Positions 7,201-14,046 of a stretch of 14,046 bases of DNA are shown in pieces (within the stretch, counting starts at the first letter, position 1; each line of letters begins with the position of its first letter). This DNA is from Bacteroidales bacterium (GTDB taxonomy: Bacteria; Bacteroidota; Bacteroidia; Bacteroidales; UBA3663): contig JAGBQS010000079.1 in the NCBI GenBank assembly GCA_017632695.1, positions 1 to 14,046 on the forward strand, in the 5' to 3' direction. The notes beneath the pieces were generated by a model. That model was not told the origin of the DNA. It saw only the letters and a list, made by a program, of their open reading frames with translations, and made no database searches. Made by a program: the position numbers and the translations under genes.

Positions 7201-10200
7201 TCGAGAAATCACCGTTCAGGAAGATGGGGTTCTCCGAGTAGGCACCGCCTCCGCGACGGCTGATGTGAACTGCCACATCGTGTGCCACAGGCTGGTTGTT
7301 CAGTTTGGCGGTCACGATGATGTTTTTGTCCGAAACATAGCCGGGTACGATGTCCTCGTTGCCCTCTACCATCAGGTCGTCGCCATAGCGCAGGATGCCG
7401 TTGGCTGGAGCCGGAGTAGTCAGGTTGCGCGGACGGGTCATATCCTTGACTACCTTGATTTCGTCGCTGTACACCATCACATCTTCTTTACCGTACGGTG
7501 TGGTGGTGAAGGCGCGGAAGTAGTATGTGCCTTCCGGGTAGTTGGTCGCCGAGCTCATGTCTGCAGTCAGACGGATGTCGCCGGTAGGAGGCAGCATGCT
7601 GAACGACTTGCTGAGGGAGTCTTTCCGGTCGGTTACGTAGGTATGCAGGGTGGTCCACTGCCTGTTACCTTCATAACGGTATTGCAAGCCTACGTTCTTG
7701 AGGTTCCGGAACTGACGGTCGAAGTTTGTCAGTTTCACAGACAGCTTGCCGTCCTTGTTTTCGGTATTGATGACCGGATCGCTGATAACGAGGTCGATAG
7801 GACTGGAGCTGGGCTTGAAGTGAACGTTGAAGGATATGGCATCATGAATCTTGATAGACTGATAGGAAGAGCAGAACCAGAGTTCGAGACCCTCGTAATC
7901 GAGAATGCTCTGATCTGTCTGACGCACAGTGATAATCTTCTTGACCGTTTCGCCATGAGGGATAAAGATGCTTCGGCCGTTGGCAGGAACACCGTCCATC
8001 AGGATTTCCAGACCCAGCGTATCGGCCATTTCCTGAACCATCAGCTTGAAGGTAAAGTCTTTGGCCTGATGGGTGGTTCCGTTGTTCGACAGATGCAGGG
8101 TGAATTGTCCGAGCTGTCCGGCAGGCACGTCGGTAAGGGTAGCCGTCTTGGCTCCGATTACACCATCTGTACTGATTCGGATCTCAGGCTGCTCCATGCG
8201 TTGTGTGCCGTTGCTGATCACGTGCTGGCCGGGTTCAAAGAACCGGGTCACTTCTTCGCCTTCATACGGGTTGTAGCTCTGTCCGCCGAAGAGGCTGAAG
8301 ATGTCGCTCCAACCTGCCGGCGACTTGTAGATGTCAACGCTGAAATCGGTCGATTCGTTGCCGTCCTCGAACGAGTAGGTGAACTGGGCATAATCCTTGG
8401 TGTTCTCGTCGTAGTCGCTGTCGGTATCGGTCATGGCCCAGCCGTTCTCGGTATCGACAATGAACTTGTTCTTGTACTGGATGGCCGCTGCCGTGTTCTT
8501 TGCCGTTGTACCTATCTTGCCGATGTAACCCAGATTGTGGGTGTAGGTATGTTTGGTAACATCGGTGGTATCGTGCCGTGATGAGTACGAGTAGGAAGAA
8601 CCGCCGTCGAAGGAAATGTTGCGTTGCCAGTAGTCGGACTGTTTCTTGATAGCTTTCACCTTGTCCGCCTCGTTGTCCTCCAGCTGCTTCCTCCAGTTCT
8701 CAATCTGGTTGTTGCACCACTGGACTTTGTCTTCCACCACGGGATTCTTCTTCCAGTCCCACGATTCAGGAACGGCTATGACATAGGTAGTGGTGTCCTT
8801 GGCGAAGTTCGGATCGTCCTTGTCCAGCCAGGTTGCATAAAGAACCTCGTTGCCGGTGTTCTTGAAGGCTTTAGCCTCATCTTTGGTGTTGAAGAACACG
8901 GTGATGTACGAATTGCGGGTATCACGCCATTTCGGCATCATCACGTTTTCGATCTCGAAGGCCGAATACATGAACGATGTGGTAACACTGTCACCTACGC
9001 TCAATGCATCGTCAATCTTCAGTTCAAAGTCAGCTTCTTTGTTGTCACGGAAGAACCCGACCTTCCGGCATTCACCTAACAGCATGTTGGTCGAAACTCC
9101 GATAAAGACATCTCCATTGGAACTTACATACGGGTGGGCACCTCCGGTAGAGATGGTCTGGGTCGTGGTGAGCGACCAGGTCTGTTCCTGGTTCCATCCG
9201 TTCTGCACCTTATAGTGTACACCTTCGGTTAAGTCGATGGTGTTGTCTACATCGGTAATATCCATATATACACCGAATCCGGACAGATAGTGAAGACGCA
9301 GGCCGAGGTTTACTTCCATGGTAATCTTCTCGTCACCATAGAAGGAATGTGAAGAAACCTTCACCTTCGTCTTGGTGGTACCCGATGTCCAGGAGGTCTT
9401 CGACTTGGCTCCGGGCGGATCGCGCAGAATCATCATCACGTGGTCGGGACCCTGTGTGACAAAGTTCTTGCCCGACGACAGCGAGCCCAGAACCACACCG
9501 TTCAGCTGCGGGCCGTTGTAGGTCCGTCCGTTACGCTCGAAGAAACTGTTCAGCTGACGGGTGTGCGGTGCCGTAACCGATGGAGCGCCGGTCGTCCAAT
9601 AGAAGGTTGCATAGCCGTCCCTGTTAAGTTCCAGCTGGTTGCTCTTCAGGTCCACAATTTCGCCGGCACGATGGCTGAGGGTATCGTCCGGTATGAGCAG
9701 TATTTTCTGCTCGTTCGACATCTCGTTGTTGATGGTGATGACCTGTTTGGAAAGGGGCAGCGTATCGGCCACCGTGAAGCCGGCATCGCGGTTCTCGTAA
9801 ACCTCGAAGCCGCGCAGACGGACTGTAGTCTTCTGTCCGGACTGGAAACCGGGATAGTTGTATGTGTAACTGATGTTTCCGTCGTTATCGCGAGTCCAGA
9901 TGTTGCCGATGGTGTAGGTTCCGAACGAGTCTTCACCCTCGTACTCCTTCAGACCGAAGGCTCCCTCGTTGTTGTCGGTTTGCCACATCTGTACCTGAGG
10001 CTTGGCGTAATATACCCATCGCTGCTTGGTGTGGTACTCATAGGTGTGCATAAGGCTGTCGCCCTCTGCGGACTGTGGCAGCAAGACGGAATCCTTTCTG
10101 GTTACGAGTACATTGGTGAGGTCGATTTCGGGCGTTGAACCGAATTCGATGTCCGGAATACTGTCAATCGTCACACTCTGCGTGATGTACTTCAGCGGAG

Positions 10201-13200
10201 GCAGCATGGCCGAGAACTCGCCGGTAAGCGAGTCAGTACGGATGAAGATGTATTTCGAATCGTAGCCGGTACCGGTCCAGGAATGGCTCTCGATGCTGGC
10301 AGTATCGCTTTGCCAGTAACGCGGCCGGGTGGCATCGCTGATGTGATCGTCCTGACAGTTGAACGAGAACGCATCGCTGTTCAGTTTCAGCTTGATGGTT
10401 GCCATGCCGATGTTGTTGTTCGAAAGGCCGAAGCCTACAGCCAGCGTATCATTCCGCTCGCCGCCTGAAACGCGACCCACGAAGTTCACGAGGGTAGAAT
10501 CGGCAAAGTCATACTGAACGGCACGGTCAAAGTTGTATGTGCCGGTGAGCGGGAAGCGTCCGCCGCCCACAAAGTTGTGCTTTTCGAGTTTGGCTTCCAC
10601 ATAGTGTCGGCCAATCGGCACAGAGATCTGATAGTAGCCGTCGGCATCAGTCTGTTTCACCTGACCGTCGCCGGTAAGCAGCTCACCGTCCACATAGAAC
10701 AGGACGCCAGCCGCCGGGATGTTGGTGCCCGCATAATAGATGTGTCCGGACATGGGGAACGACGATACATCTTCGAAGTCGATGTTGTTGGCAGTCAGAC
10801 TCGTCGGACTGATGAACATCGAGCGGGTATTGGGCTTGAACTCGTGGATGCCCATTTGCGGAGAAAGCTTATAGTTGGTGCCGCCCTGCTGGAACGGGAT
10901 GCCTCGGATGATATAGTCACCTTCGGAATCGGTGGTGCCGTACAGACCCAGCTTTTCAGGAACGGTGGCCGTTATCGTGGTGTTGAGTCCCACTTCGGGG
11001 TGATTCAGATTGTAAAGTCCGTCCTGACAAGAAACATCGAAGGCGTAACTGTGAACGTTCATGCCTTCATCAAGAGGCCAGTATAACTCCAGTCCGGATT
11101 CGATACCGCCAAGAATGCGGGTATAGTTCTCTGAAATCTCTTTTTCGGTGAGGGCTCTGTTCCACAGACGGATGTCGTCCACATAGCCGGTATAGAGATT
11201 TCCGATACCGATGTCGCCTCCTATTGAAAGGGTAGGACGTTCGTCGGACGATGTCTTGCAAGCGTTCCAGTTGGTGTCGGCTACCGGAAGCGTAGCGGTC
11301 AGGAGGGAGTCGTTGCCTACATAGAAGGTCCATCGGCCTTGCTGGTAAACTGCTGAGATGTGAGTGAAATCGAACGGGTCGAAAACGAGCGAAGGGAAGT
11401 CGGTGATTTTGGCACCGCCGTTCGACTTATCCATTGCCCAAAGATGGTAGTTGAATCCGTCGTCGCTGGTAACGCCGATGGCGAGGGCATCGGCCAGCTG
11501 TAGCAGGGTGCAGTTTTGGTAGGAATCGTCGGTTTGGGAGGCAAGACTCGGTTTTGCCCACAATTGCAGGGTCAGGGCCTTCTTACCGTTCAGCAGTTTA
11601 GCATAGTTGGCTGAGTCGGCCCTCCACTGCAGACCCTTTCCTACGCCGTCAATGTAACGGGAGAAGAACTGAGCCTGATCGGTGCTCTCGTCGGCACTCG
11701 ATTTAATAAGGTTCACGCGCGCGTTGGTGACGGCGGTTCCTGTTCCGTACGCTATGTGTCCTGTAATGGTGCCTCGGGCCTGAGAGAATCCGGGAACAAC
11801 CTTCGAGTCGGTCTTAACCAGCTGTTCGTTACATTTGGCACCGAAGGCTTCGATGGAGTACTCGTAGTAGGAGCCTGCCATCACACGGTCGTCGATGTAG
11901 GTATATTCTTTGGCATTGCCGTGAATATCGTTGGTCAGTACCACCCAATCGGCACTTCCAACCGGACGGCGCAGTACGCTGTAGACGATTTCGTCATCGC
12001 CCGGTCGGGTGACTTTCCACTTCACGATGACAGTCTTCTCCTCGGTACCCGTCGATGCCTGTACGTCGCTGATGTAGGCACCCGACGGCAGGTTGCATAC
12101 CAGCGTGTCGGAGAACAGTTCTTTATCGTTGATGGTCGTAGCAATGCGATAGACATACTGGTCGCACACCGATCCGCCTTCTTCCAGATACGAGGCCGTG
12201 CTTTGTTTGCTGTCGATGGGCAGTGTGGCTACCGGAGTCCAGGTATTCTCGCCCAGTTTGTGTTTGTAGATTCGCCATTCGCAACCTGATTTCTGTACGT
12301 TGTAATCCCAGGTCAGACGGACTCCGTTCAGGTCAGTCCGGTCCTGCGACATCCGTATAGGCAGTTCCATCGTGGTTTTTACAGCCGATTCTTCCCAAAG
12401 TTCATACTCCGTGTGGGTGTCCGATTCGCCGGGCAGATTGGTCAGCTTGTCCTCGAACTTGTCTTTTAAGAAGGTTGGCAGGAATACTACACGATAGACG
12501 TATTCCTTGTCGTAGTCAATATTACTGTCTTCGGCTTTCAGGTTGTTGGAACTGCCCTTGATTTCCTTAATGAGGGTATAGTCGGCGGGCGATTGTCCCT
12601 TATCGTAGCGTAACACATACCACGTGCCTTCGGTCAGGCACTCGGTAGTTTCGGATGTGTAGTAGTCGATTTTTTCGGTAATCTCTTTGTTGCGTGTCCA
12701 CTGGATAATGTTCTGTTTTTTCCATTTGTCGAACTCAACCGTGAGTTTTTCCACTCGGGTATAGGGCTGGATTACCAGTCCCATTTTGTAATCGTTGCCC
12801 GAACCGGCGCCCACCGTATAGGCATAGTGGTCTGAACCCCTGTAGACTTGGGTTTGCCGCATTATATCGAGCGTATAATCGATTTTCGCAAATCGCAAAG
12901 GTACGGTGTACGATTTGACCGGAACCGTAAACGTAAAGCTTGCCTCATTGTCGGTGCCGCCCGTCTTGGTGTCCCGGTTGAGGGTGAACTTCACCCTTTC
13001 TTTCTGATAGATGCTGTTACCGTAGCATACGTCTGCCTCGTAATACTGGTCGAGACACTTCTTGATGTTCTCGGCAACGGTAGCCTTGTTGACAGAGAAC
13101 AGATAGTTGCCGTTATCGTCCAGTTCGACGTCGAACGCTGGCATCATATTCCTATAAGAAGAGATGTCCAGGTCGCGTTCGTACTGGAAGTAGTGATAGT

Positions 13201-13735
13201 CCTTGCCTTGGTTCCATTCTGTTTTACCGCAGATGTAAACGCGTCTGACGCCTCTTTGCAGGTCTTCGACCGTCGGCTGGTATTCGACGGTAAGCATATA
13301 TTTGAAATCGCCTTTATCCTGAACCCGGATGAAATACATCGGACGATTAGTCCATGATACCATAGGTGCATTATAGCCCACAAAATCAGCCTGGGCAATA
13401 TCCGTCCGCGTACCATCGGCAAACTCGATGGTAACGGTCAGATGTGTGGTGTTCTTGTCATCGACCGTTCCATAATTGACTTTTACATCCCAGTTCCACA
13501 AGAACCTGCCTTTGTTGACATCGAACAGGTAATAGGTCCTGAAATCCATAAACTTTTCCTTCGTGTCGGCTTTATCATAGCGGAAGGTATAGTTTCCGCC
13601 GTCCGACTCCTGTCCATTATCTTTGGCGGTAGCCGAATAATTCCAAGTAGAATAATAGGCCATTGCGGTCTGTATTCCTCCTGACAGAACTAATAGCACA
13701 ACGGCTAATGCCCTGAATAACTGTTTGTTTTTCAT
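4073..13735 (-). CDS. Giant secreted multidomain surface protein with three LamG domains, FN3-like, carboxypeptidase-regulatory-like and Ig-like domains and a T9SS-like C terminus
   Basis: One uninterrupted frame of 3220 codons. A signal peptide spans 1-26 (cleavage after TAMA). Visible order: a beta-rich N-terminal region (27-330); FN3-like repeats (about 335-645, with patterns such as VRLTWDYN and YVYRIATT); a carboxypeptidase-regulatory-like fold starting at G655 and completed by TDSEGDY (935-941), with a LamG domain between; a second such domain (about 995-1085, SVPIGRHYVEAK); a large beta-rich middle with one charged helix (about 1672-1705); a cassette at about 1798-2100; an Ig-like domain split by two LamG domains (about 2104-2645); a BACON/Ig-like stretch (2655-2745); and a duplicated C-terminal region (2756-3170). 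No catalytic motif is recognised. The likely role is adhesion or carbohydrate binding at the surface, inferred from the LamG and FN3-like domains. Start ATG at 13735 directly precedes the signal peptide. Upstream lies a heptamer repeat, downstream the GH28 gene after 15 bp. Confidence 0.92.
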   Translation of the reverse strand: MKNKQLFRALAVVLLVLSGGIQTAMAYYSTWNYSATAKDNGQESDGGNYTFRYDKADTKEKFMDFRTYYLFDVNKGRFLWNWDVKVNYGTVDDKNTTHLTVTIEFADGTRTDIAQADFVGYNAPMVSWTNRPMYFIRVQDKGDFKYMLTVEYQPTVEDLQRGVRRVYICGKTEWNQGKDYHYFQYERDLDISSYRNMMPAFDVELDDNGNYLFSVNKATVAENIKKCLDQYYEADVCYGNSIYQKERVKFTLNRDTKTGGTDNEASFTFTVPVKSYTVPLRFAKIDYTLDIMRQTQVYRGSDHYAYTVGAGSGNDYKMGLVIQPYTRVEKLTVEFDKWKKQNIIQWTRNKEITEKIDYYTSETTECLTEGTWYVLRYDKGQSPADYTLIKEIKGSSNNLKAEDSNIDYDKEYVYRVVFLPTFLKDKFEDKLTNLPGESDTHTEYELWEESAVKTTMELPIRMSQDRTDLNGVRLTWDYNVQKSGCEWRIYKHKLGENTWTPVATLPIDSKQSTASYLEEGGSVCDQYVYRIATTINDKELFSDTLVCNLPSGAYISDVQASTGTEEKTVIVKWKVTRPGDDEIVYSVLRRPVGSADWVVLTNDIHGNAKEYTYIDDRVMAGSYYEYSIEAFGAKCNEQLVKTDSKVVPGFSQARGTITGHIAYGTGTAVTNARVNLIKSSADESTDQAQFFSRYIDGVGKGLQWRADSANYAKLLNGKKALTLQLWAKPSLASQTDDSYQNCTLLQLADALAIGVTSDDGFNYHLWAMDKSNGGAKITDFPSLVFDPFDFTHISAVYQQGRWTFYVGNDSLLTATLPVADTNWNACKTSSDERPTLSIGGDIGIGNLYTGYVDDIRLWNRALTEKEISENYTRILGGIESGLELYWPLDEGMNVHSYAFDVSCQDGLYNLNHPEVGLNTTITATVPEKLGLYGTTDSEGDYIIRGIPFQQGGTNYKLSPQMGIHEFKPNTRSMFISPTSLTANNIDFEDVSSFPMSGHIYYAGTNIPAAGVLFYVDGELLTGDGQVKQTDADGYYQISVPIGRHYVEAKLEKHNFVGGGRFPLTGTYNFDRAVQYDFADSTLVNFVGRVSGGERNDTLAVGFGLSNNNIGMATIKLKLNSDAFSFNCQDDHISDATRPRYWQSDTASIESHSWTGTGYDSKYIFIRTDSLTGEFSAMLPPLKYITQSVTIDSIPDIEFGSTPEIDLTNVLVTRKDSVLLPQSAEGDSLMHTYEYHTKQRWVYYAKPQVQMWQTDNNEGAFGLKEYEGEDSFGTYTIGNIWTRDNDGNISYTYNYPGFQSGQKTTVRLRGFEVYENRDAGFTVADTLPLSKQVITINNEMSNEQKILLIPDDTLSHRAGEIVDLKSNQLELNRDGYATFYWTTGAPSVTAPHTRQLNSFFERNGRTYNGPQLNGVVLGSLSSGKNFVTQGPDHVMMILRDPPGAKSKTSWTSGTTKTKVKVSSHSFYGDEKITMEVNLGLRLHYLSGFGVYMDITDVDNTIDLTEGVHYKVQNGWNQEQTWSLTTTQTISTGGAHPYVSSNGDVFIGVSTNMLLGECRKVGFFRDNKEADFELKIDDALSVGDSVTTSFMYSAFEIENVMMPKWRDTRNSYITVFFNTKDEAKAFKNTGNEVLYATWLDKDDPNFAKDTTTYVIAVPESWDWKKNPVVEDKVQWCNNQIENWRKQLEDNEADKVKAIKKQSDYWQRNISFDGGSSYSYSSRHDTTDVTKHTYTHNLGYIGKIGTTAKNTAAAIQYKNKFIVDTENGWAMTDTDSDYDENTKDYAQFTYSFEDGNESTDFSVDIYKSPAGWSDIFSLFGGQSYNPYEGEEVTRFFEPGQHVISNGTQRMEQPEIRISTDGVIGAKTATLTDVPAGQLGQFTLHLSNNGTTHQAKDFTFKLMVQEMADTLGLEILMDGVPANGRSIFIPHGETVKKIITVRQTDQSILDYEGLELWFCSSYQSIKIHDAISFNVHFKPSSSPIDLVISDPVINTENKDGKLSVKLTNFDRQFRNLKNVGLQYRYEGNRQWTTLHTYVTDRKDSLSKSFSMLPPTGDIRLTADMSSATNYPEGTYYFRAFTTTPYGKEDVMVYSDEIKVVKDMTRPRNLTTPAPANGILRYGDDLMVEGNEDIVPGYVSDKNIIVTAKLNNQPVAHDVAVHISRRGGGAYSENPIFLNGDFSTDFWMNRETEGTLLQLGIASDLFALRFYQGHAELNIAGAKIVSEKTVPTDEWVYYVLSYRSSDQTISMLAEYGSESVHLFENQKLDIKTSNIVNYIDDNRLYLGPISASIHDLSFFSIYRDVNEAAATKYMTKDNYVYGLANYWPMNEGHGSIATDTRHTNNIILEDNWVISNTNYMAFNHSGKAFEADISQINTGQGDSYAIEMWYAVSDFHPDTITTVFETGTKPSNRLHLYFDKQMDLVLDYGTKSQVVAKVEDFPYNDQISHYALNVVRGQSAGFYVNGQRTAVIAETDVPPMEGTVMKIGEDAEAYIDEVRIWEATLTEEQLLSNLYNTIDTADYYSRGLVAYYPFEEPGVVNGVSTMVPSVRNMANSRQGANMPDSVIRVSDNYELVGSDAPLKNAPVESRITARPIASDRKLTIKLEEGSGIKARDVEGTTLNITIDKIRDLNGNESAPIRWQTFVQLNTLKWLKDSVNISKKYGSDCTFDVGIENRSGNTEYYTLQNMPEWLTLVDSERNDDIDPLKQKTLRFKVNPLIPVGRYDVSIGLKGNNEILEPLRIVMKVNGEMPQWSVNPSDYENNMNIVGQIYINGILMGNSDCRLAAFIGDECRGVAAPKQIRGAAYVPLTVYGTAYQMINGQVADLDNGMPLTFRIWDASNGMIYSNVRLKLPEDDAERQLLLFDPTQSFGDFSNPVIFTKSDQVEQPLALRKGWNWLSLGVEPAAAATSLVFKDLNSWSAQLKDKTSGVSYCRNNIWTGSLKEVHANTMYKLQLIPTAKTTETSQTLNISGAQVKLSETPVIVKKDWNWIAYTPLTTQMLDEALAGANPQEGDQIKSQTAFAYYGPFGWEGNLEALESGKGYLYFSTDTQTKQFVYPTVTDTRTYKPRRANRASESSFPTVDPTAYPDNMAIVIRLTDGSEAVTTAEVAAFIDGECRGSAFADDDLYYLLVAGEGSGQPIEIRICIDGTFLTMTNTLTYVSDGSLGTPWEPYVISLSELTGISDLNADQLPDVWYTLQGICYGTVKPTTPGVYIYNGQKVVIK
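6011..7249 (-). other. Domains: LamG 2 and LamG 3, nested inside an Ig-like (Big_5/SbsA-like) domain
   Basis: Residues about 2163-2575 hold two successive jellyrolls. The first has FSTDFWMN (W2182), EWVYYVLSYR and LANYWPMNEG; the second has YAIEMWYA, ISHYALNVVRG, AGFYVNGQ and YIDEVRIWEATLTEEQL (W2496), ending in LVAYYPFEEPG. Before them TPAPANGILRYGDDLMVEGN (2107-2126) looks like the first strands of a bacterial Ig-like domain; after them LTIKLEEGSGI and IDKIRDLNGNESAP (around 2623) look like its last strands. Boundaries are approximate. Confidence 0.7.
10982..11704 (-). other. Domain: LamG 1, nested inside a carboxypeptidase-regulatory-like domain
   Basis: Residues about 678-918 of the giant protein form a concanavalin A-like jellyroll: LTLQLWAKPS with W726, FDFTHISAVY, WTFYVGNDSL, and the closing VDDIRLWNRALTEKEI with W858, followed by LYWPLDEG (W886). 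The flanks read GTITGHIAYGTG ... TNARVNLI (from 655) and GLYGTTDSEGDYIIRGIP (930-947), which together make one carboxypeptidase-regulatory-like beta-sandwich. Boundaries are approximate. Confidence 0.75.
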
Positions 13736-13775
13736 AGAGAGGGATATTTATGATTAATACTATTCTTTTTGTTTC

Positions 13776-13817
13776 TTTACACTTTACACTTTTCACTTTA
13801 CACTCTACACTTTATAC
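13776..13817 (-). repeat. Six tandem 7-bp repeats (GTGTAAA) upstream of the giant gene
   Basis: On the minus strand the units read GTATAAA, GTGTAGA, GTGTAAA, GTGAAAA, GTGTAAA, GTGTAAA, together 42 bp, in the 91-bp gap between the fimbrillin-like stop (13827) and the giant gene's ATG (13735). The array ends 41 bp before that ATG. No TAnnTTTG promoter is seen in the gap, so the giant gene is probably read through from upstream, and the array would lie in the mRNA leader or spacer. Confidence 0.85.
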
Positions 13818-13826
13818 AATACATTC

Positions 13827-14046
13827 TCATTCCTCCACAACCAATTGCAACTCCACCGGATAATACTTTCCGGATCTGAGCTTGGCTGTCGCTGTGCCAG
13901 TATAGGTTACGTTGTTTCCTGTTTTGACAGTGAAAAGTATCGTTTGGTCTTCAATAGGGAAGAGAGCAACATAAACCCCATCGGAAGTTTCGGAATCGAG
14001 GATGATTGAAAGAGGTGTTGTTCCGGGTAAAACGGGAGTTGCCACC
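13827..14046 (-). CDS. C-terminal end of a fimbrillin-like (Mfa/FimA-superfamily) surface protein, partial
   Basis: The frame runs out of the window at 14046; the GTG at 14043-14045 is most likely an internal valine. Seventy-two residues are visible, ending VELQLVVEE. The segment VTYTGTATAKLRSGKYYPVELQL resembles the last strands of Bacteroidales fimbrillin-family proteins, in which a short Y-T-G-T hairpin is followed by an L-x-x-G-K-Y-Y strand leading to the C terminus. The family includes subunits and anchors of the lipoprotein-derived fimbriae made by Bacteroidales. With only the C-terminal strands visible, the signal sequence, lipobox cysteine and subunit type (stalk, tip or anchor) cannot be judged, and another beta-sandwich lipoprotein is possible. 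It is followed on the same strand by the giant LamG protein, 91 bp downstream. Confidence 0.5.
   Translation of the reverse strand, partial: VATPVLPGTTPLSIILDSETSDGVYVALFPIEDQTILFTVKTGNNVTYTGTATAKLRSGKYYPVELQLVVEE

Noticed and set aside
7265..8581. 438-codon plus-strand open frame antisense to the giant gene
   Set aside because: It is a codon-position shadow of the minus-strand gene; the predicted product shows no recognisable domain, while the opposite frame is a continuous 3220-codon protein with clear domains.
13776..13817. Heptamer repeats considered as a CRISPR-like or insertion-end structure
   Set aside because: Units are 7 bp with no spacers, no terminal inverted repeats and no transposase nearby; a simple tandem repeat explains them.

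Overview
The window looks like Bacteroidota, most likely order Bacteroidales. The one clear promoter has the phylum's -33 TTG / -7 TAnnTTTG form, gene starts lack Shine-Dalgarno sequences and have A-rich leaders instead, and the protein families fit: an M20C aminoacyl-histidine dipeptidase, a secreted GH28 pectinase, a fimbrillin-like protein, and a huge LamG surface protein with a Por-type (T9SS-like) C-terminal end. Genus cannot be told; base composition looks near or slightly above 50% GC by eye.

Layout. Bases 1-854 (+) are the 3' part of a polytopic membrane protein of the YbhN/flippase-like (LPG synthase TM) family. A 68-bp gap with a short direct repeat leads to a complete M20C dipeptidase (923-2395, +). 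The 324-bp gap 2396-2719 has no protein gene but holds a strong Bacteroidota promoter, a candidate structured small RNA of about 105 nt, and an intrinsic terminator that can also serve the convergent minus-strand unit. Bases 2720-14046 are one minus-strand block, transcribed right to left: the end of a fimbrillin-like lipoprotein or pilin-like gene (13827-14046), a 91-bp gap with six 7-bp tandem repeats, a 3220-residue secreted multidomain protein (4073-13735), and 15 bp later a secreted GH28 glycosidase (2720-4057).

How it may work together. The left pair looks like ordinary housekeeping (envelope membrane protein and cytosolic dipeptide hydrolysis). The minus-strand block looks like an accessory cell-surface locus: a fimbrillin-like protein, a giant adhesin-like protein built from FN3-like, carboxypeptidase-regulatory-like, Ig-like and three LamG domains, and a pectin-type glycosidase. 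Binding plus degradation of plant polysaccharide at the surface is a reasonable inference, but no SusC/SusD pair is visible.

The points most worth a second look are the orphan small RNA, the nested domain plan of the giant protein (LamG modules inserted inside two other domains), its mirrored C-terminal duplication, and the heptamer tandem repeat just upstream of its start.
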